From NCBI GenBank assembly GCA_016293615.1, contig JAEDDX010000004.1:1-64000 (forward strand): a DNA stretch of 64,000 nucleotides, written 5' to 3'. Made by a program: the position numbers and the translations under genes. Origin of the DNA: Acetatifactor sp. (GTDB lineage: Bacteria; Bacillota; Clostridia; Lachnospirales; Lachnospiraceae). How positions within the stretch are numbered: the stretch's first letter is position 1; every line of letters begins with the position of its first letter. Below, one piece after another: positions 25,375 through 33,715 of this stretch. Under the pieces are notes generated by a model, which was not told the DNA's origin, ran no database searches, and saw only the letters and a list, made by a program, of their open reading frames with translations.

Positions 25375-28134
25375 TCATCCTTCTTCCGGGTCAGTCTCTC
25401 CGGCAGGGAGCTCCTTTGGTATCTCCTGATCCTGATACTCCGCAAAGTCCAGTGTCACCTTAAACAGGTCACCGTCGAGATAGATCGTAAACTCTCCGCC
25501 CTGCACCTGCGTCAGGCTCTTGGCGATGGAAAGTCCCAGTCCGCTTCCCTCCGTGCTTCTCGCCGAGTCTCCCCGGATAAAACGCTCTGTCAGCTCATCC
25601 GGGCGAATGTTCATCTGCTGTTTCGATATATTTTTCACGGAAGCGATGACCCTTCCGTTCTGCTTCTCCAGGTCGAAGTACACCCTGGTATTTTCCATGG
25701 CATATTTGCTGATATTATTGAGAAGATTCTCCAGCACTCTCCACATTCTTCTGCTGTCCGCGTAAATATACGCAGGCAGATCTCCCGATTCAAAGATCAC
25801 CTGCAGTCCGCGCTCTTCGAGCTTCTCCGAAAACTCACCGATGCCCTGGTTGATCAGTTCGGTCAAATTCAGTTTTTCCAGATTCAGGGTGATATTGCCG
25901 GAGGATATCTTGGACGCCTCCACCAGATCGTCCGTCAGCTGCTTCAGTCTCTGCGCCTTCGTATCCAGGATCTCGATATAGCTCTTGGCAGGCTCTTCCT
26001 GGATCTTCAGGCGTTTCAGCAGATCCACATAGTTTATGATGGAGGTCAGGGGCGTCTTGATGTCATGAGACACATTGGTGATCAGGTCTGTCTTCATCTG
26101 CTCATCCTTCATGCTGGTCTTGACCGCCTTTCGGATGCCCTCTCCGATGTTGTTGACTGCATCAGCCAACTCTCTGTTATTTCCGTGAAGATTCTCACTG
26201 TCCAGAACCAGTTCCACTTCTCCGTCCCTGATTCGATTGATTCCGTCGATGATCATATTCTGCTCAGCGTGCTGCTTAAACAGATAGCTTCCGATGATGC
26301 CGTTAAATACCACCAGTCCGACAGCAATCAGCAGACAGATCCATTTCTGGGTTCTGAACTGATAAATCATGAACACTCCAAACAGGTTGCTGAACAAATA
26401 CAGGTTATACGGCACAAGGCTGCTGACGGCTGAATTTTTGTGTGTCAGGATAAAACGGATAAACTTCGCGAAAATCCTTCCGATTCCGTGGAGCAGGCTG
26501 CCCTCCCAGAGCCGGTCTGCTTTCGCACGCCTGACAAAGCTGAAAAACACCAGCCCCGTCGCCATGCTCAGATACAGTCCAAACAGAGCGAAGGAACCAT
26601 ACTGATACAGCTTCGGATAAGCAAACGTAACGACCTGTCCCTGCGACGTGTCCGACAGCTGCGCAATACTCTGGAGCTTTCCGAAGGCTCTGTACGCGCC
26701 ATAGCCAAAGCCTGCCGCAATCAGTGCCAAAACCTCGGTCCAGACATAGTCGAATCTCTTTAATTTAAGCTGCCTGTTGTGGTTCTCATCATAGACCACT
26801 CCGGCTGTTACGCTTAAATAAATACCGATTGAAAGCCAGAGTAGAATGAATACTCCCAGAACCACAAGACTTCTCCATGCCTTCGGCATCGTTTTTTCAT
26901 ACAAATCATACGCCTTGCTGAAGGCATCTCCCTTGACCGGATAGGTCGTATCCACGCCGAGCCAGATGTGCGTCGTATCGGGATAGGCGTAGGCATAGTT
27001 ATTGATATAGGAGAATATCTCCTCTTCGCTCAGTATTGTGTTGCCCATAAACACCAGATTGTCCGGATAATAGATCAGATATCTGCGATACTCCGAAATC
27101 ATCTCCGTCACTTCACCGTCCGAAACCTCAGCCAGATCCGGCATGTTGGTATAGGTATGGATGCCGTCGCCGGCCATCATTCGGACAACATACTTGACAT
27201 TGCTGTTCTCTGCCGAATACGCCTTGTTGCACAGCAGATAACGCTGATAGTTGGTTTTGACCGTCTCGATGGTTACCGCCAGATTGTTCTGCAGTCTGAG
27301 ATAATCCACCCAGTTATTCGCAAGCCCCATAAGCGTTGTGGCTCCGTCTGTGGTCGCATACCGGCAGTTTATGATAGGCACACGGATCTTGAGATTGTTA
27401 TTGTCCTCTCTGGACACCTCGATATCATGCAGATTCTGCCCCATAATATAGGCAAACGCCATATCCTCGAGCTGTTCCTGACCAAGAGCTGCCTCCTGCA
27501 TATTGGACCAGACAGCGGAGACCTCCTCCGCACTTTTGCCGTAATAGGCCGGCTCCGTTCCTTCGACCGGTTCCCCGTTTTCCCCAAGGAGCAGTTCTCC
27601 CGTAGCCAGGGTATTCTCTCCGACACGATAAAAGCCGTCAAAGCACAGCTGTCCGTATTCGTCAAAGTGAAAATTCTCCGGATAGATCGCATAGCCGAAA
27701 TAATTGACAAACTGTGACATGGACATATAGAAGTTCTGGTATTCCACTCCTGCCCTGCCCCATTTGATCAGGTCATCCAGGTCGTAAACCGCACTGACAG
27801 CGCAGCCATCATCTTTTCCGATGTTGCCTGCGAACTCAGTGATATTTATTTTTTTCGTGGGATCGAATCTCCCGTCTGTCTCTAACTGCCCTCTGATCAC
27901 CACCAGCTGGGTGATGTCCGAAACTGCATTTCGAAAGAGATCCCGATAAATCTCAGACTCTTCAAACTCCCCCTGCTTATCAAACGGAATGAGTTTATAG
28001 GTCTTGGTTCCGTCGATGGAATCCACTTTGATAAACGAATTGATCAACAATCCCGCGACAGCAATGAGAGCACAGACCGCCAGGAAATGCTGTATGAGTT
28101 CCAGGCATAGTCTTTTCAAGTTAGTTTTTCCCAT
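25375..28134 (-). CDS. Sensor histidine kinase with large extracytoplasmic domain
   Basis: A 919-residue kinase. One membrane helix near 12-35, a large extracellular region to about 430 with no domain I recognise, then four to five more membrane helices to about 615. The cytoplasmic part has a dimerisation/phosphoacceptor domain with H box VSHDIKTPLTS and an ATPase domain with N box LLNNISKYA and G boxes GSGLGLSIAK. It begins 10 bases after its response regulator, so the two form a pair. The multi-helix arrangement suggests that it senses membrane or extracellular conditions; the H box type is seen in VanS-like kinases. Confidence 0.9.
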   Translation of the reverse strand: MGKTNLKRLCLELIQHFLAVCALIAVAGLLINSFIKVDSIDGTKTYKLIPFDKQGEFEESEIYRDLFRNAVSDITQLVVIRGQLETDGRFDPTKKINITEFAGNIGKDDGCAVSAVYDLDDLIKWGRAGVEYQNFYMSMSQFVNYFGYAIYPENFHFDEYGQLCFDGFYRVGENTLATGELLLGENGEPVEGTEPAYYGKSAEEVSAVWSNMQEAALGQEQLEDMAFAYIMGQNLHDIEVSREDNNNLKIRVPIINCRYATTDGATTLMGLANNWVDYLRLQNNLAVTIETVKTNYQRYLLCNKAYSAENSNVKYVVRMMAGDGIHTYTNMPDLAEVSDGEVTEMISEYRRYLIYYPDNLVFMGNTILSEEEIFSYINNYAYAYPDTTHIWLGVDTTYPVKGDAFSKAYDLYEKTMPKAWRSLVVLGVFILLWLSIGIYLSVTAGVVYDENHNRQLKLKRFDYVWTEVLALIAAGFGYGAYRAFGKLQSIAQLSDTSQGQVVTFAYPKLYQYGSFALFGLYLSMATGLVFFSFVRRAKADRLWEGSLLHGIGRIFAKFIRFILTHKNSAVSSLVPYNLYLFSNLFGVFMIYQFRTQKWICLLIAVGLVVFNGIIGSYLFKQHAEQNMIIDGINRIRDGEVELVLDSENLHGNNRELADAVNNIGEGIRKAVKTSMKDEQMKTDLITNVSHDIKTPLTSIINYVDLLKRLKIQEEPAKSYIEILDTKAQRLKQLTDDLVEASKISSGNITLNLEKLNLTELINQGIGEFSEKLEERGLQVIFESGDLPAYIYADSRRMWRVLENLLNNISKYAMENTRVYFDLEKQNGRVIASVKNISKQQMNIRPDELTERFIRGDSARSTEGSGLGLSIAKSLTQVQGGEFTIYLDGDLFKVTLDFAEYQDQEIPKELPAGETDPEEG

Positions 28135-28144
28135 GATTCCTCAC

Positions 28145-28837
28145 TTACTGCTTGTCGACCTTGTAGCCGACGCCCCAGACTACCTTCAGATACCTGGGCT
28201 CCTTCGGGTTAATTTCAATTTTTTCACGGATGTGGCGGATATGCACCGCAACCGTGTTGTCCGCTCCGATTGCATCCTCATTCCAGATATTCTCGTAAAT
28301 CTGGTCGATGGAGAACACTCTGCCCTGATTCTTCACCAGAAGCAGAAGGATATTATACTCGATCGGCGTCAGCTTCACAGGTTCATCATCCACAGTCACC
28401 TGCTTCGTATCATCATTGATGACCAGTCCGCCGACCTGATAGAGAGACTTATTGTCCACATTCATACTGCCCAGAGAAGTGTATCTGCGGAGATTGGATT
28501 TGACTCTGGCTGCGAGCTCCAGCGGATTGAAGGGCTTCGTGATATAGTCATCCGCACCGATATTTAAGCCCAGAATCTTATCCGTATCCTCCGATTTTGC
28601 GGAGAGCATGATAATGGGGATACTGCTGCTTTCCCGTATCTTTAAGGTAGCCCTGATGCCATCGAGCTTTGGCATCATGATATCCATAATCAGAAGATGC
28701 ACTTCCTCTTTCTTCATGATCTCGATGGCCTGTTCGCCGTCATAAGCCTTCAGAATATGGTAGCCGTCCTGATTCAAATAGATTTCTATCGCGTCCACGA
28801 TTTCCTTATCGTCGTCACATACCAGTATATTGAACAT
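28145..28837 (-). CDS. OmpR-family response regulator
   Basis: A 230-residue regulator with a receiver domain (phospho-acceptor Asp in LLIMDIMMPKLDG, Lys in ITKPFNPLELAARV) and a C-terminal winged-helix DNA-binding domain (about 130-228, with VFSIDQIYENIWNEDAIGADNTVAVHIRHI region). It is the first gene of the pair and is transcribed from the promoter at 28906-28935; the kinase follows. Likely targets are not visible from the neighbouring genes. Confidence 0.93.
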   Translation of the reverse strand: MFNILVCDDDKEIVDAIEIYLNQDGYHILKAYDGEQAIEIMKKEEVHLLIMDIMMPKLDGIRATLKIRESSSIPIIMLSAKSEDTDKILGLNIGADDYITKPFNPLELAARVKSNLRRYTSLGSMNVDNKSLYQVGGLVINDDTKQVTVDDEPVKLTPIEYNILLLLVKNQGRVFSIDQIYENIWNEDAIGADNTVAVHIRHIREKIEINPKEPRYLKVVWGVGYKVDKQ

Positions 28838-28905
28838 CTTTTTCCCCCGTTTCTATAAGGTTTACCATGTCAGGCAACAGTTTTCTTCCACACATAATGT
28901 ATCTA

Positions 28906-28935
28906 ATCATATTTTCTTTAAAGCTTCCTTAGCAA
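28906..28935 (-). promoter_or_regulatory. Promoter of the two-component system
   Basis: TTGCTA (28930-28935), 18-bp spacer, TATGAT (28906-28911) on the minus strand, 70 bases upstream of the response-regulator start. Confidence 0.55.
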
Positions 28936-28951
28936 AAAACATAAGAATTCC

Positions 28952-29809
28952 TTAAAATTCCTTCAGTTTTAAGAACGCCGCCAGATTTCCCCTCTTTCCG
29001 GCGGTTGCGCGGTGTGAAAACAGGTAGGAAGCGTTGCAGCAGGTACAGAGATCCGGCACCTGAATATGGTCGTCCGGAATCCCCGCACGAACCAGAATCT
29101 GACGGTTAGCCTCCCAGAGATCCAGCTGATACTTGCCGGGCTCTCTTCCCGGAAACACCACATCTTCATACTGCATAAACTGCTTCGCCACATCCTCGCT
29201 CACCTCGTAACAGTCCACACAGATAGAAGGACCGATTGCGGCGTACAGATCCTCGGGTTCGGTCTGAAAGGATTCCTGCATGGCGCGCACCGTACACTGC
29301 CCCATTCCCGCGGCCGTTCCCTTCCAGCCGGAGTGTGACAGCCCGATCGCCCTGTGGACCGGGTCCACAAAATAGAGCGGAACGCAGTCGGCGTAATAAG
29401 TCACAAGCACAATCCCAGGTTCGTCGGTAATCAGACCGTCGATATCGGTATAATCCTTCGGACGGACAATTCCTTTTCCCTTATCTTTGCTGCTCACCCT
29501 TCTGATATTGGTGGTATGTGTCTGGTCAGACCCCACCATATCCTCCGGACTGCAGTGCAGGATCTTACTGATTCTTTGATAATTCTCCAGTACCTTTTCA
29601 GGGTCGTCCCCCCGGTTAAAATGTAAATTCATTGCAGAGAAGATTCCCTCACTCACACCTCCGGTTCTGGTGCTGAACAGATGCTCCACGATACCGGTTT
29701 GCTCCAAGACAGGAAAGGTCAGATACTCCAGGGAGACACCCTGAACCGATGTCTCATTCTGCTTTATCTGTGCAGTTCGCCCTGCCCCTCTTCTTCTAAT
29801 TTCAATCAT
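28952..29809 (-). CDS. pgeF: Polyphenol-oxidase/laccase-domain protein (YfiH, PgeF-type)
   Basis: A 285-residue cytoplasmic protein of the YfiH/DUF152 family, known in other bacteria as a purine nucleoside phosphorylase-like or peptidoglycan-editing factor. The metal/substrate-site residues are recognisable in VGSDQTHTT, YYADCVPLYF, LSHSGWKGT and FSHRATAGKRG, and a C-terminal DLCTCC. Start directly follows the yraN stop (29810), so it closes the ylxM-to-pgeF block. No clear terminator is seen downstream. Confidence 0.85.
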   Translation of the reverse strand: MIEIRRRGAGRTAQIKQNETSVQGVSLEYLTFPVLEQTGIVEHLFSTRTGGVSEGIFSAMNLHFNRGDDPEKVLENYQRISKILHCSPEDMVGSDQTHTTNIRRVSSKDKGKGIVRPKDYTDIDGLITDEPGIVLVTYYADCVPLYFVDPVHRAIGLSHSGWKGTAAGMGQCTVRAMQESFQTEPEDLYAAIGPSICVDCYEVSEDVAKQFMQYEDVVFPGREPGKYQLDLWEANRQILVRAGIPDDHIQVPDLCTCCNASYLFSHRATAGKRGNLAAFLKLKEF

Positions 29810-30178
29810 TTATCTGTATCCTCCGGAATACACATGCGGAAAGGCATTCTGAATCCATCGAATCTGCTCTCCCTCTATGGCCAGCACATCATAGCGGACC
29901 GGAGTCGAGTCTGAGTAACCGTTTCTGAGGCGGTAATAATCTGCGACTCTGCAGATCTGCTTCTGTTTGCGGAAATCGACCGCCTCCGCCGCATGTCCCA
30001 TGAAGGGGCTGCTCCGGTACTTCACCTCCGCAAACACCAGATATCCGTCATGTGTTCCAATAATATCGATCTCTCCCTGCCGATTCCTGAAATTGCGCTC
30101 TCTGATACACATTCCGTTGCGCGCAAGATAGTCGGCAGCCTTCTGCTCCCACTCCGAGCCGGTCTGTCTTTTGTTCAT
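29810..30178 (-). CDS. yraN: YraN/UPF0102 nuclease-fold protein
   Basis: A 122-residue protein with the UPF0102 features: an Arg-rich N-terminus, GEIDIIG with its Asp and VFAEVKYR with the E-x-K of a restriction-endonuclease-like fold. Role unknown, though often found next to rnhB. It starts 37 bases after the rnhB stop, and its stop abuts the pgeF start with no gap. Confidence 0.88.
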   Translation of the reverse strand: MNKRQTGSEWEQKAADYLARNGMCIRERNFRNRQGEIDIIGTHDGYLVFAEVKYRSSPFMGHAAEAVDFRKQKQICRVADYYRLRNGYSDSTPVRYDVLAIEGEQIRWIQNAFPHVYSGGYR

Positions 30179-30215
30179 ATTCCTCCCCGGATAAACGCCT
30201 GCCTGCTGTCACCGT

Positions 30216-30977
30216 CTATGACAGGCCAAAGTTCTTGATAAAGCTTCTTCTGTGAATCGCAGTCGGTCCGTACTTCTTCAAGGCCTCGATATGGCTCTGG
30301 CTTCCGTATCCCTTGTTATCCGCAAAACCATATTCGGGATACAGCTTGTCATATTCCACCATGAGACGGTCTCTGGTTACCTTGGCGATAATACTTGCCG
30401 CGCCGATGGAGATACTCTTGGCGTCTCCCTTGATGATCGGCACCTGTCTGATGTGGACATTCGGAATCGTCACGGCATCATTCAACAGGATATCCGGCTG
30501 CGGAGTCAGTTTGGAGATCGCCTCCCTCATGGCCTGATAGGTAGCCTGCAGAATGTTGATCTCATCAATGGTTTCCGGTGTCGCATAACCTACGCAGCAG
30601 CAGACAGCCTGTTCCATAATGATATCGTACAGCTCCTCCCTCTTCTTCTCGGACAGCTGCTTGGAATCATTGATATACAGAATTCTGCAGTCCTTCGGCA
30701 GAATCACCGCTCCGGCTACGACCGGTCCTGCAAGGGGGCCTCTGCCCACCTCATCAATACCGCAGATATAGTCACAGTCCGAATACTGCTCCTCATACAT
30801 CCGCAGCGTTTCGATTCGTTGCTTTTCCTTCTCGAGCGCCGTCATCCTCTTGCGGGCCGACTCAATCAGCCTGCGGACGCCGGTTCTTTCATCCTCCTCG
30901 TTTTGCGCGATCCACTCTGCCAGTTCTTCCATTCCGGTACTTTGATATTCCGCCTTTATCTGTGCTAAACTTTTCAT
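30216..30977 (-). CDS. rnhB: Ribonuclease HII
   Basis: Cuts RNA in RNA-DNA hybrids, including single ribonucleotides. The 253-residue protein carries the metal-binding motif CGIDEVGRGPLAGP, the second Asp in NDSKQLSEKKRE and the C-terminal GDAKSISIGAASIIAKV region. An N-terminal helical extension of about 65 residues precedes the catalytic domain. Start at 30977 has AGGGG close upstream; starts at 30989 and 31019 are also in frame but lack a ribosome site. Follows lepB in the operon. Confidence 0.92.
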   Translation of the reverse strand: MKSLAQIKAEYQSTGMEELAEWIAQNEEDERTGVRRLIESARKRMTALEKEKQRIETLRMYEEQYSDCDYICGIDEVGRGPLAGPVVAGAVILPKDCRILYINDSKQLSEKKREELYDIIMEQAVCCCVGYATPETIDEINILQATYQAMREAISKLTPQPDILLNDAVTIPNVHIRQVPIIKGDAKSISIGAASIIAKVTRDRLMVEYDKLYPEYGFADNKGYGSQSHIEALKKYGPTAIHRRSFIKNFGLS

Positions 30978-31043
30978 AGTTCCCCTCATCTTATGGTATC
31001 CAACGAAACAAACATCCAAACAGTGCTTCAGACAGGTCCGTCT

Positions 31044-31607
31044 CTACTGATGCCTCAGCTTTCCAAAACCCGAGAGCGGCCATACTCTGACCCACGCGCG
31101 GCCAATGATCTCGTCGCGCTTCACATTGCCCACAAAGCTCATGCGGCTGTCAGAGCTGTTGTTTCGATTGTCTCCCAGGACAAAATACTCGTCTTCTCCC
31201 AGCACCACGGGTTCTGCGGCACGGCCCCTGGTATTCTCGGCAATGATCTCCTTGCCGTAGTTTTCTTCCAGTACCTCGCCGTTGATCAAAATGGTACCGT
31301 CCGGCTGAATCTGAACCGTCTCGCCCGGCATACCGATGATACGCTTGATCAGTAAGGAATCTCCCTCGCGTATGTATTCACAAGGGAATACGATAATGTC
31401 AAAGCGCTCCGGATCGTGCAGCCGATAGGAAATCTTATCCACAATCAGATTGTCATTGTTCTGCAGCGTGGGCTCCATCGAAACACCATCCACAATGGTT
31501 CTCTGTCCGATAAAATGAATGATGAGCCATGTCATGCAAAGCACAAAAGCAATATACAGAATGGTACTGATCATCTCCCAAAGTATTTTCTTCATTTTCT
31601 CCGTCAT
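31044..31607 (-). CDS. lepB: Signal peptidase I (first copy)
   Basis: A 187-residue type I signal peptidase. A single N-terminal membrane helix (about 12-32, STILYIAFVLCMTWLIIHFIG) anchors it; the catalytic Ser is in DGVSMEPTL and the Lys in LIKRIIGMPGETV. The box GDNRNNSSDSR closes the family signature. It lies between rbgA and rnhB, and a second signal peptidase gene is immediately upstream of rbgA, so the organism has two signal peptidases here, possibly with different clients. Confidence 0.93.
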   Translation of the reverse strand: MTEKMKKILWEMISTILYIAFVLCMTWLIIHFIGQRTIVDGVSMEPTLQNNDNLIVDKISYRLHDPERFDIIVFPCEYIREGDSLLIKRIIGMPGETVQIQPDGTILINGEVLEENYGKEIIAENTRGRAAEPVVLGEDEYFVLGDNRNNSSDSRMSFVGNVKRDEIIGRAWVRVWPLSGFGKLRHQ

Positions 31608-31634
31608 ACGAATCCCCTTCTTTCCCTTTCTCTA

Positions 31635-32477
31635 CTAGGGTGCCTGTTCCAGGCTGATCCTGCCCAGTCTGCCGCTTCTGAAATCGTCAACCAGGATATC
31701 CGCCGCCTTCTTCAGATCAGGCGCTTCCCCCTTCAGCAGACAGCCTCTGCTTCTTGCGATCTCCTCCAGCATCCCGGGTGCCGTATCCTTCCACTCTACC
31801 GCGTAGCGCTTTGTCACATGCTCCGGATAATGCTCACGCAGATAAGTTAAGAGATCGCAGGCAAGCTCTTCCATAATGATGATCTCATCATTGATGGAAC
31901 CGATAAATGCCAGCCTCATTCCTACCTCGCGGTCCTCAAATTTCGGCCAGAGAATACCGGGGGTGTCCAGCAATTCCAGTTCCTTATTCAGGCGAATCCA
32001 CTGTTTCCCTTTGGTAACGCCCGGTTTATTGCCCGTCCTGGCACAGGTTCTACCCACAAAGGCATTGATAAAGGTGGATTTTCCGACATTCGGAATTCCC
32101 ACTACCATGCCTTTGACGGAACGATTGACGATGCCTCTCTTCCTGTCGCGTTCGATCCTTTCCCTGCAGACCTTCTGTACCAGCCCGCCAATGGATCTCA
32201 TGCCGTTGCCGTTCCTTGCATTGATCTCCAACACGGCAAAGCCCTTTGCTTCATAGTATTTCACCCACTCGGCAGTGCGTACCGGGTCAGCCAGATCCGA
32301 TTTATTCAGCAAAATGATGCGAAACTTATTCCCCGCCAACTCGTCAATGTCCGGGTTACGGCTGCTGTACGGTATTCTCGCATCCACCAGTTCGATCACA
32401 AGATCTATTAACTTCATATTCTCCTGCATCATACGCTTTGCTTTCGTCATATGACCGGGATACCACTGATATTCCAT
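31635..32477 (-). CDS. rbgA: Ribosome biogenesis GTPase RbgA (YlqF)
   Basis: Late-stage 50S assembly GTPase with circularly permuted G domain order. The 280-residue protein has G4 NKSDLADP (about 58-65), then G1 GIPNVGKST, G3 DTPGILWPKF and a C-terminal RNA-binding region. Its start codon region follows lepB by one base (32478), so translation is coupled. It belongs to the conserved rplS-lepB-rbgA-rnhB order. Confidence 0.95.
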   Translation of the reverse strand: MEYQWYPGHMTKAKRMMQENMKLIDLVIELVDARIPYSSRNPDIDELAGNKFRIILLNKSDLADPVRTAEWVKYYEAKGFAVLEINARNGNGMRSIGGLVQKVCRERIERDRKRGIVNRSVKGMVVGIPNVGKSTFINAFVGRTCARTGNKPGVTKGKQWIRLNKELELLDTPGILWPKFEDREVGMRLAFIGSINDEIIIMEELACDLLTYLREHYPEHVTKRYAVEWKDTAPGMLEEIARSRGCLLKGEAPDLKKAADILVDDFRSGRLGRISLEQAP

Positions 32478-32478
32478 C

Positions 32479-33060
32479 TTATTTCACAAAGCCCCGGCTG
32501 CTGTCTTCATACTTCGACCGGAACCATACCTTTCCTATGATATCTTTATCACTGACCGGCCCGATGTTCGCGGAGCGGCTGTCTTCACTGTTATTCGGGT
32601 CGTCCCCGATGCAAAAATACTCCCCTGCGTCAAGATACATATCATTTGCCGCGATTCCGGGGTCTGTGATCTCCTCGCTCACCCAGGCACTTTCCAGCCC
32701 GTTCACATACAGGCACCCGTCCCGGATCACCAGATGATCCCCGGGGACGGCAACCACTCGTTTCACATAATAATGAGAATGCTCGTTACCGTTTGGCAAA
32801 AACACCACCACATCTCCGGTCTTGGGTTTGGAGAGAAGGTACACGAATTCATTTACATAAACCTTCTGCCCGTTGTAAAGGCCCGGTCTCATGGATTCTC
32901 CCACCACATTGATCGTCATACCGAAATACATCACAACCACTACCGCAAGAAAAACCGATGCAAAGATGCCGAATCCCCAGCTGACCACTTCCTGAAAGAC
33001 CGAAGAACCGGCTCTCTTTCTCTTTCTATCGTAAAAGCTTAAACCTTTTCTTCTTGCCAT
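32479..33060 (-). CDS. lepB: Signal peptidase I (second copy)
   Basis: A 193-residue signal peptidase. A positively charged head (ARRKGLSFYDRKRKRAG) precedes the membrane segment (about 30-50, SWGFGIFASVFLAVVVVMYFG), the Ser in VVGESMRPGL and the Lys in YYVKRVVAVPGDH, followed by GDDPNNSEDSR. The longer N-terminal head differs from the other copy. Start at 33060 follows AGGGA by 8 bases; an in-frame start at 33123 lies upstream in the terminator region and is rejected. Confidence 0.92.
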   Translation of the reverse strand: MARRKGLSFYDRKRKRAGSSVFQEVVSWGFGIFASVFLAVVVVMYFGMTINVVGESMRPGLYNGQKVYVNEFVYLLSKPKTGDVVVFLPNGNEHSHYYVKRVVAVPGDHLVIRDGCLYVNGLESAWVSEEITDPGIAANDMYLDAGEYFCIGDDPNNSEDSRSANIGPVSDKDIIGKVWFRSKYEDSSRGFVK

Positions 33061-33127
33061 CTGTATATCCCTACAAAACTTCCTGATACTGATTTCTGCC
33101 CGCTGATACTCATTATAACACAAGATA

Positions 33128-33165
33128 TAAAAATAGAAAAGGACAACTACATCAGTAATTGTCCT
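33128..33165 (-). terminator. Terminator of rplS
   Basis: GGACAATT...TTGTCC hairpin (33141-33165) followed by TTTTCTATTTTT on the minus strand, 25 bases after the rplS stop. Confidence 0.8.
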
Positions 33166-33189
33166 CTCATTGCTCTTCTTAACAAGTAA

Positions 33190-33537
33190 TTATCTAACGA
33201 GCTCTTTTACCTTAGCCTTCTTACCAACACGGTCTCTGAGGTAGTTCAGCTTAGCACGTCTTACTTTACCCTTTCTGACAACTTCGATCTTCTCTACATT
33301 AGGAGAGTGCAAAGGCCAGGTCTTCTCAACGCCGACACCACCGGTAGTCTTTCTCACGGTAAAGGTCTCTCTGTTGCTTCCGCCCTGTCTCTTCATAACA
33401 ACGCCTTCGAATACCTGGATTCTCTCGCGGTTGCCTTCCTTGATCTTACCGTAAACTTTTACGGTATCACCAACTTCGAACTCGTCAACGGTTGCCTTGA
33501 GCTGTTCAGCTTCGATTTCTTTAATAATATTACTCAT
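33190..33537 (-). CDS. rplS: 50S ribosomal protein L19
   Basis: A 115-residue L19 protein located at the 30S-50S interface. The sequence keeps the L19 hallmarks: DFEVGDTVKVYGKIKEGN, QVFEGVVMKRQGGSNRETFTVRK, GVGVEKTWPLHSPNVEKIEV and RRAKLNYLRDRVGKKAKVKE. Its own promoter (33616-33644) and leader hairpin (33578-33590) precede it, and it ends in a terminator, so it is expressed apart from the signal-peptidase genes. GGAGG lies 5 bases upstream of the ATG. Confidence 0.98.
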   Translation of the reverse strand: MSNIIKEIEAEQLKATVDEFEVGDTVKVYGKIKEGNRERIQVFEGVVMKRQGGSNRETFTVRKTTGGVGVEKTWPLHSPNVEKIEVVRKGKVRRAKLNYLRDRVGKKAKVKELVR

Positions 33538-33577
33538 AGTGAGCCTCCTTATAAAAATGGATGTTCTTAATACATTT

Positions 33578-33590
33578 CCTGTAACAGAGG
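33578..33590 (-). promoter_or_regulatory. Candidate L19 leader hairpin
   Basis: Minus-strand CCTCTGTTACAGG, an inverted repeat (CCT.TGT / ACAGG) about 45 bases upstream of the rplS start. Firmicute rplS genes often have a short L19-binding leader; this sits in the right place and has similar architecture. Identification is from position and pattern only. Confidence 0.4.
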
Positions 33591-33615
33591 ACCATCTTAT
33601 TTACACAACGAATAG

Positions 33616-33644
33616 ATTTTACCACAGTGTGAATCACTTTGCAA
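33616..33644 (-). promoter_or_regulatory. Promoter of rplS
   Basis: TTGCAA (33639-33644), 17 bp and TAAAAT (33616-33621), with TGG just before the -10 (extended -10). Confidence 0.75.
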
Positions 33645-33715
33645 GTATTTTCTTACTTAAGTTGCAACCTTTGTTGCAGGGCTTTGTTCCCCGTCTGCTT
33701 TGAATACTCATAACA

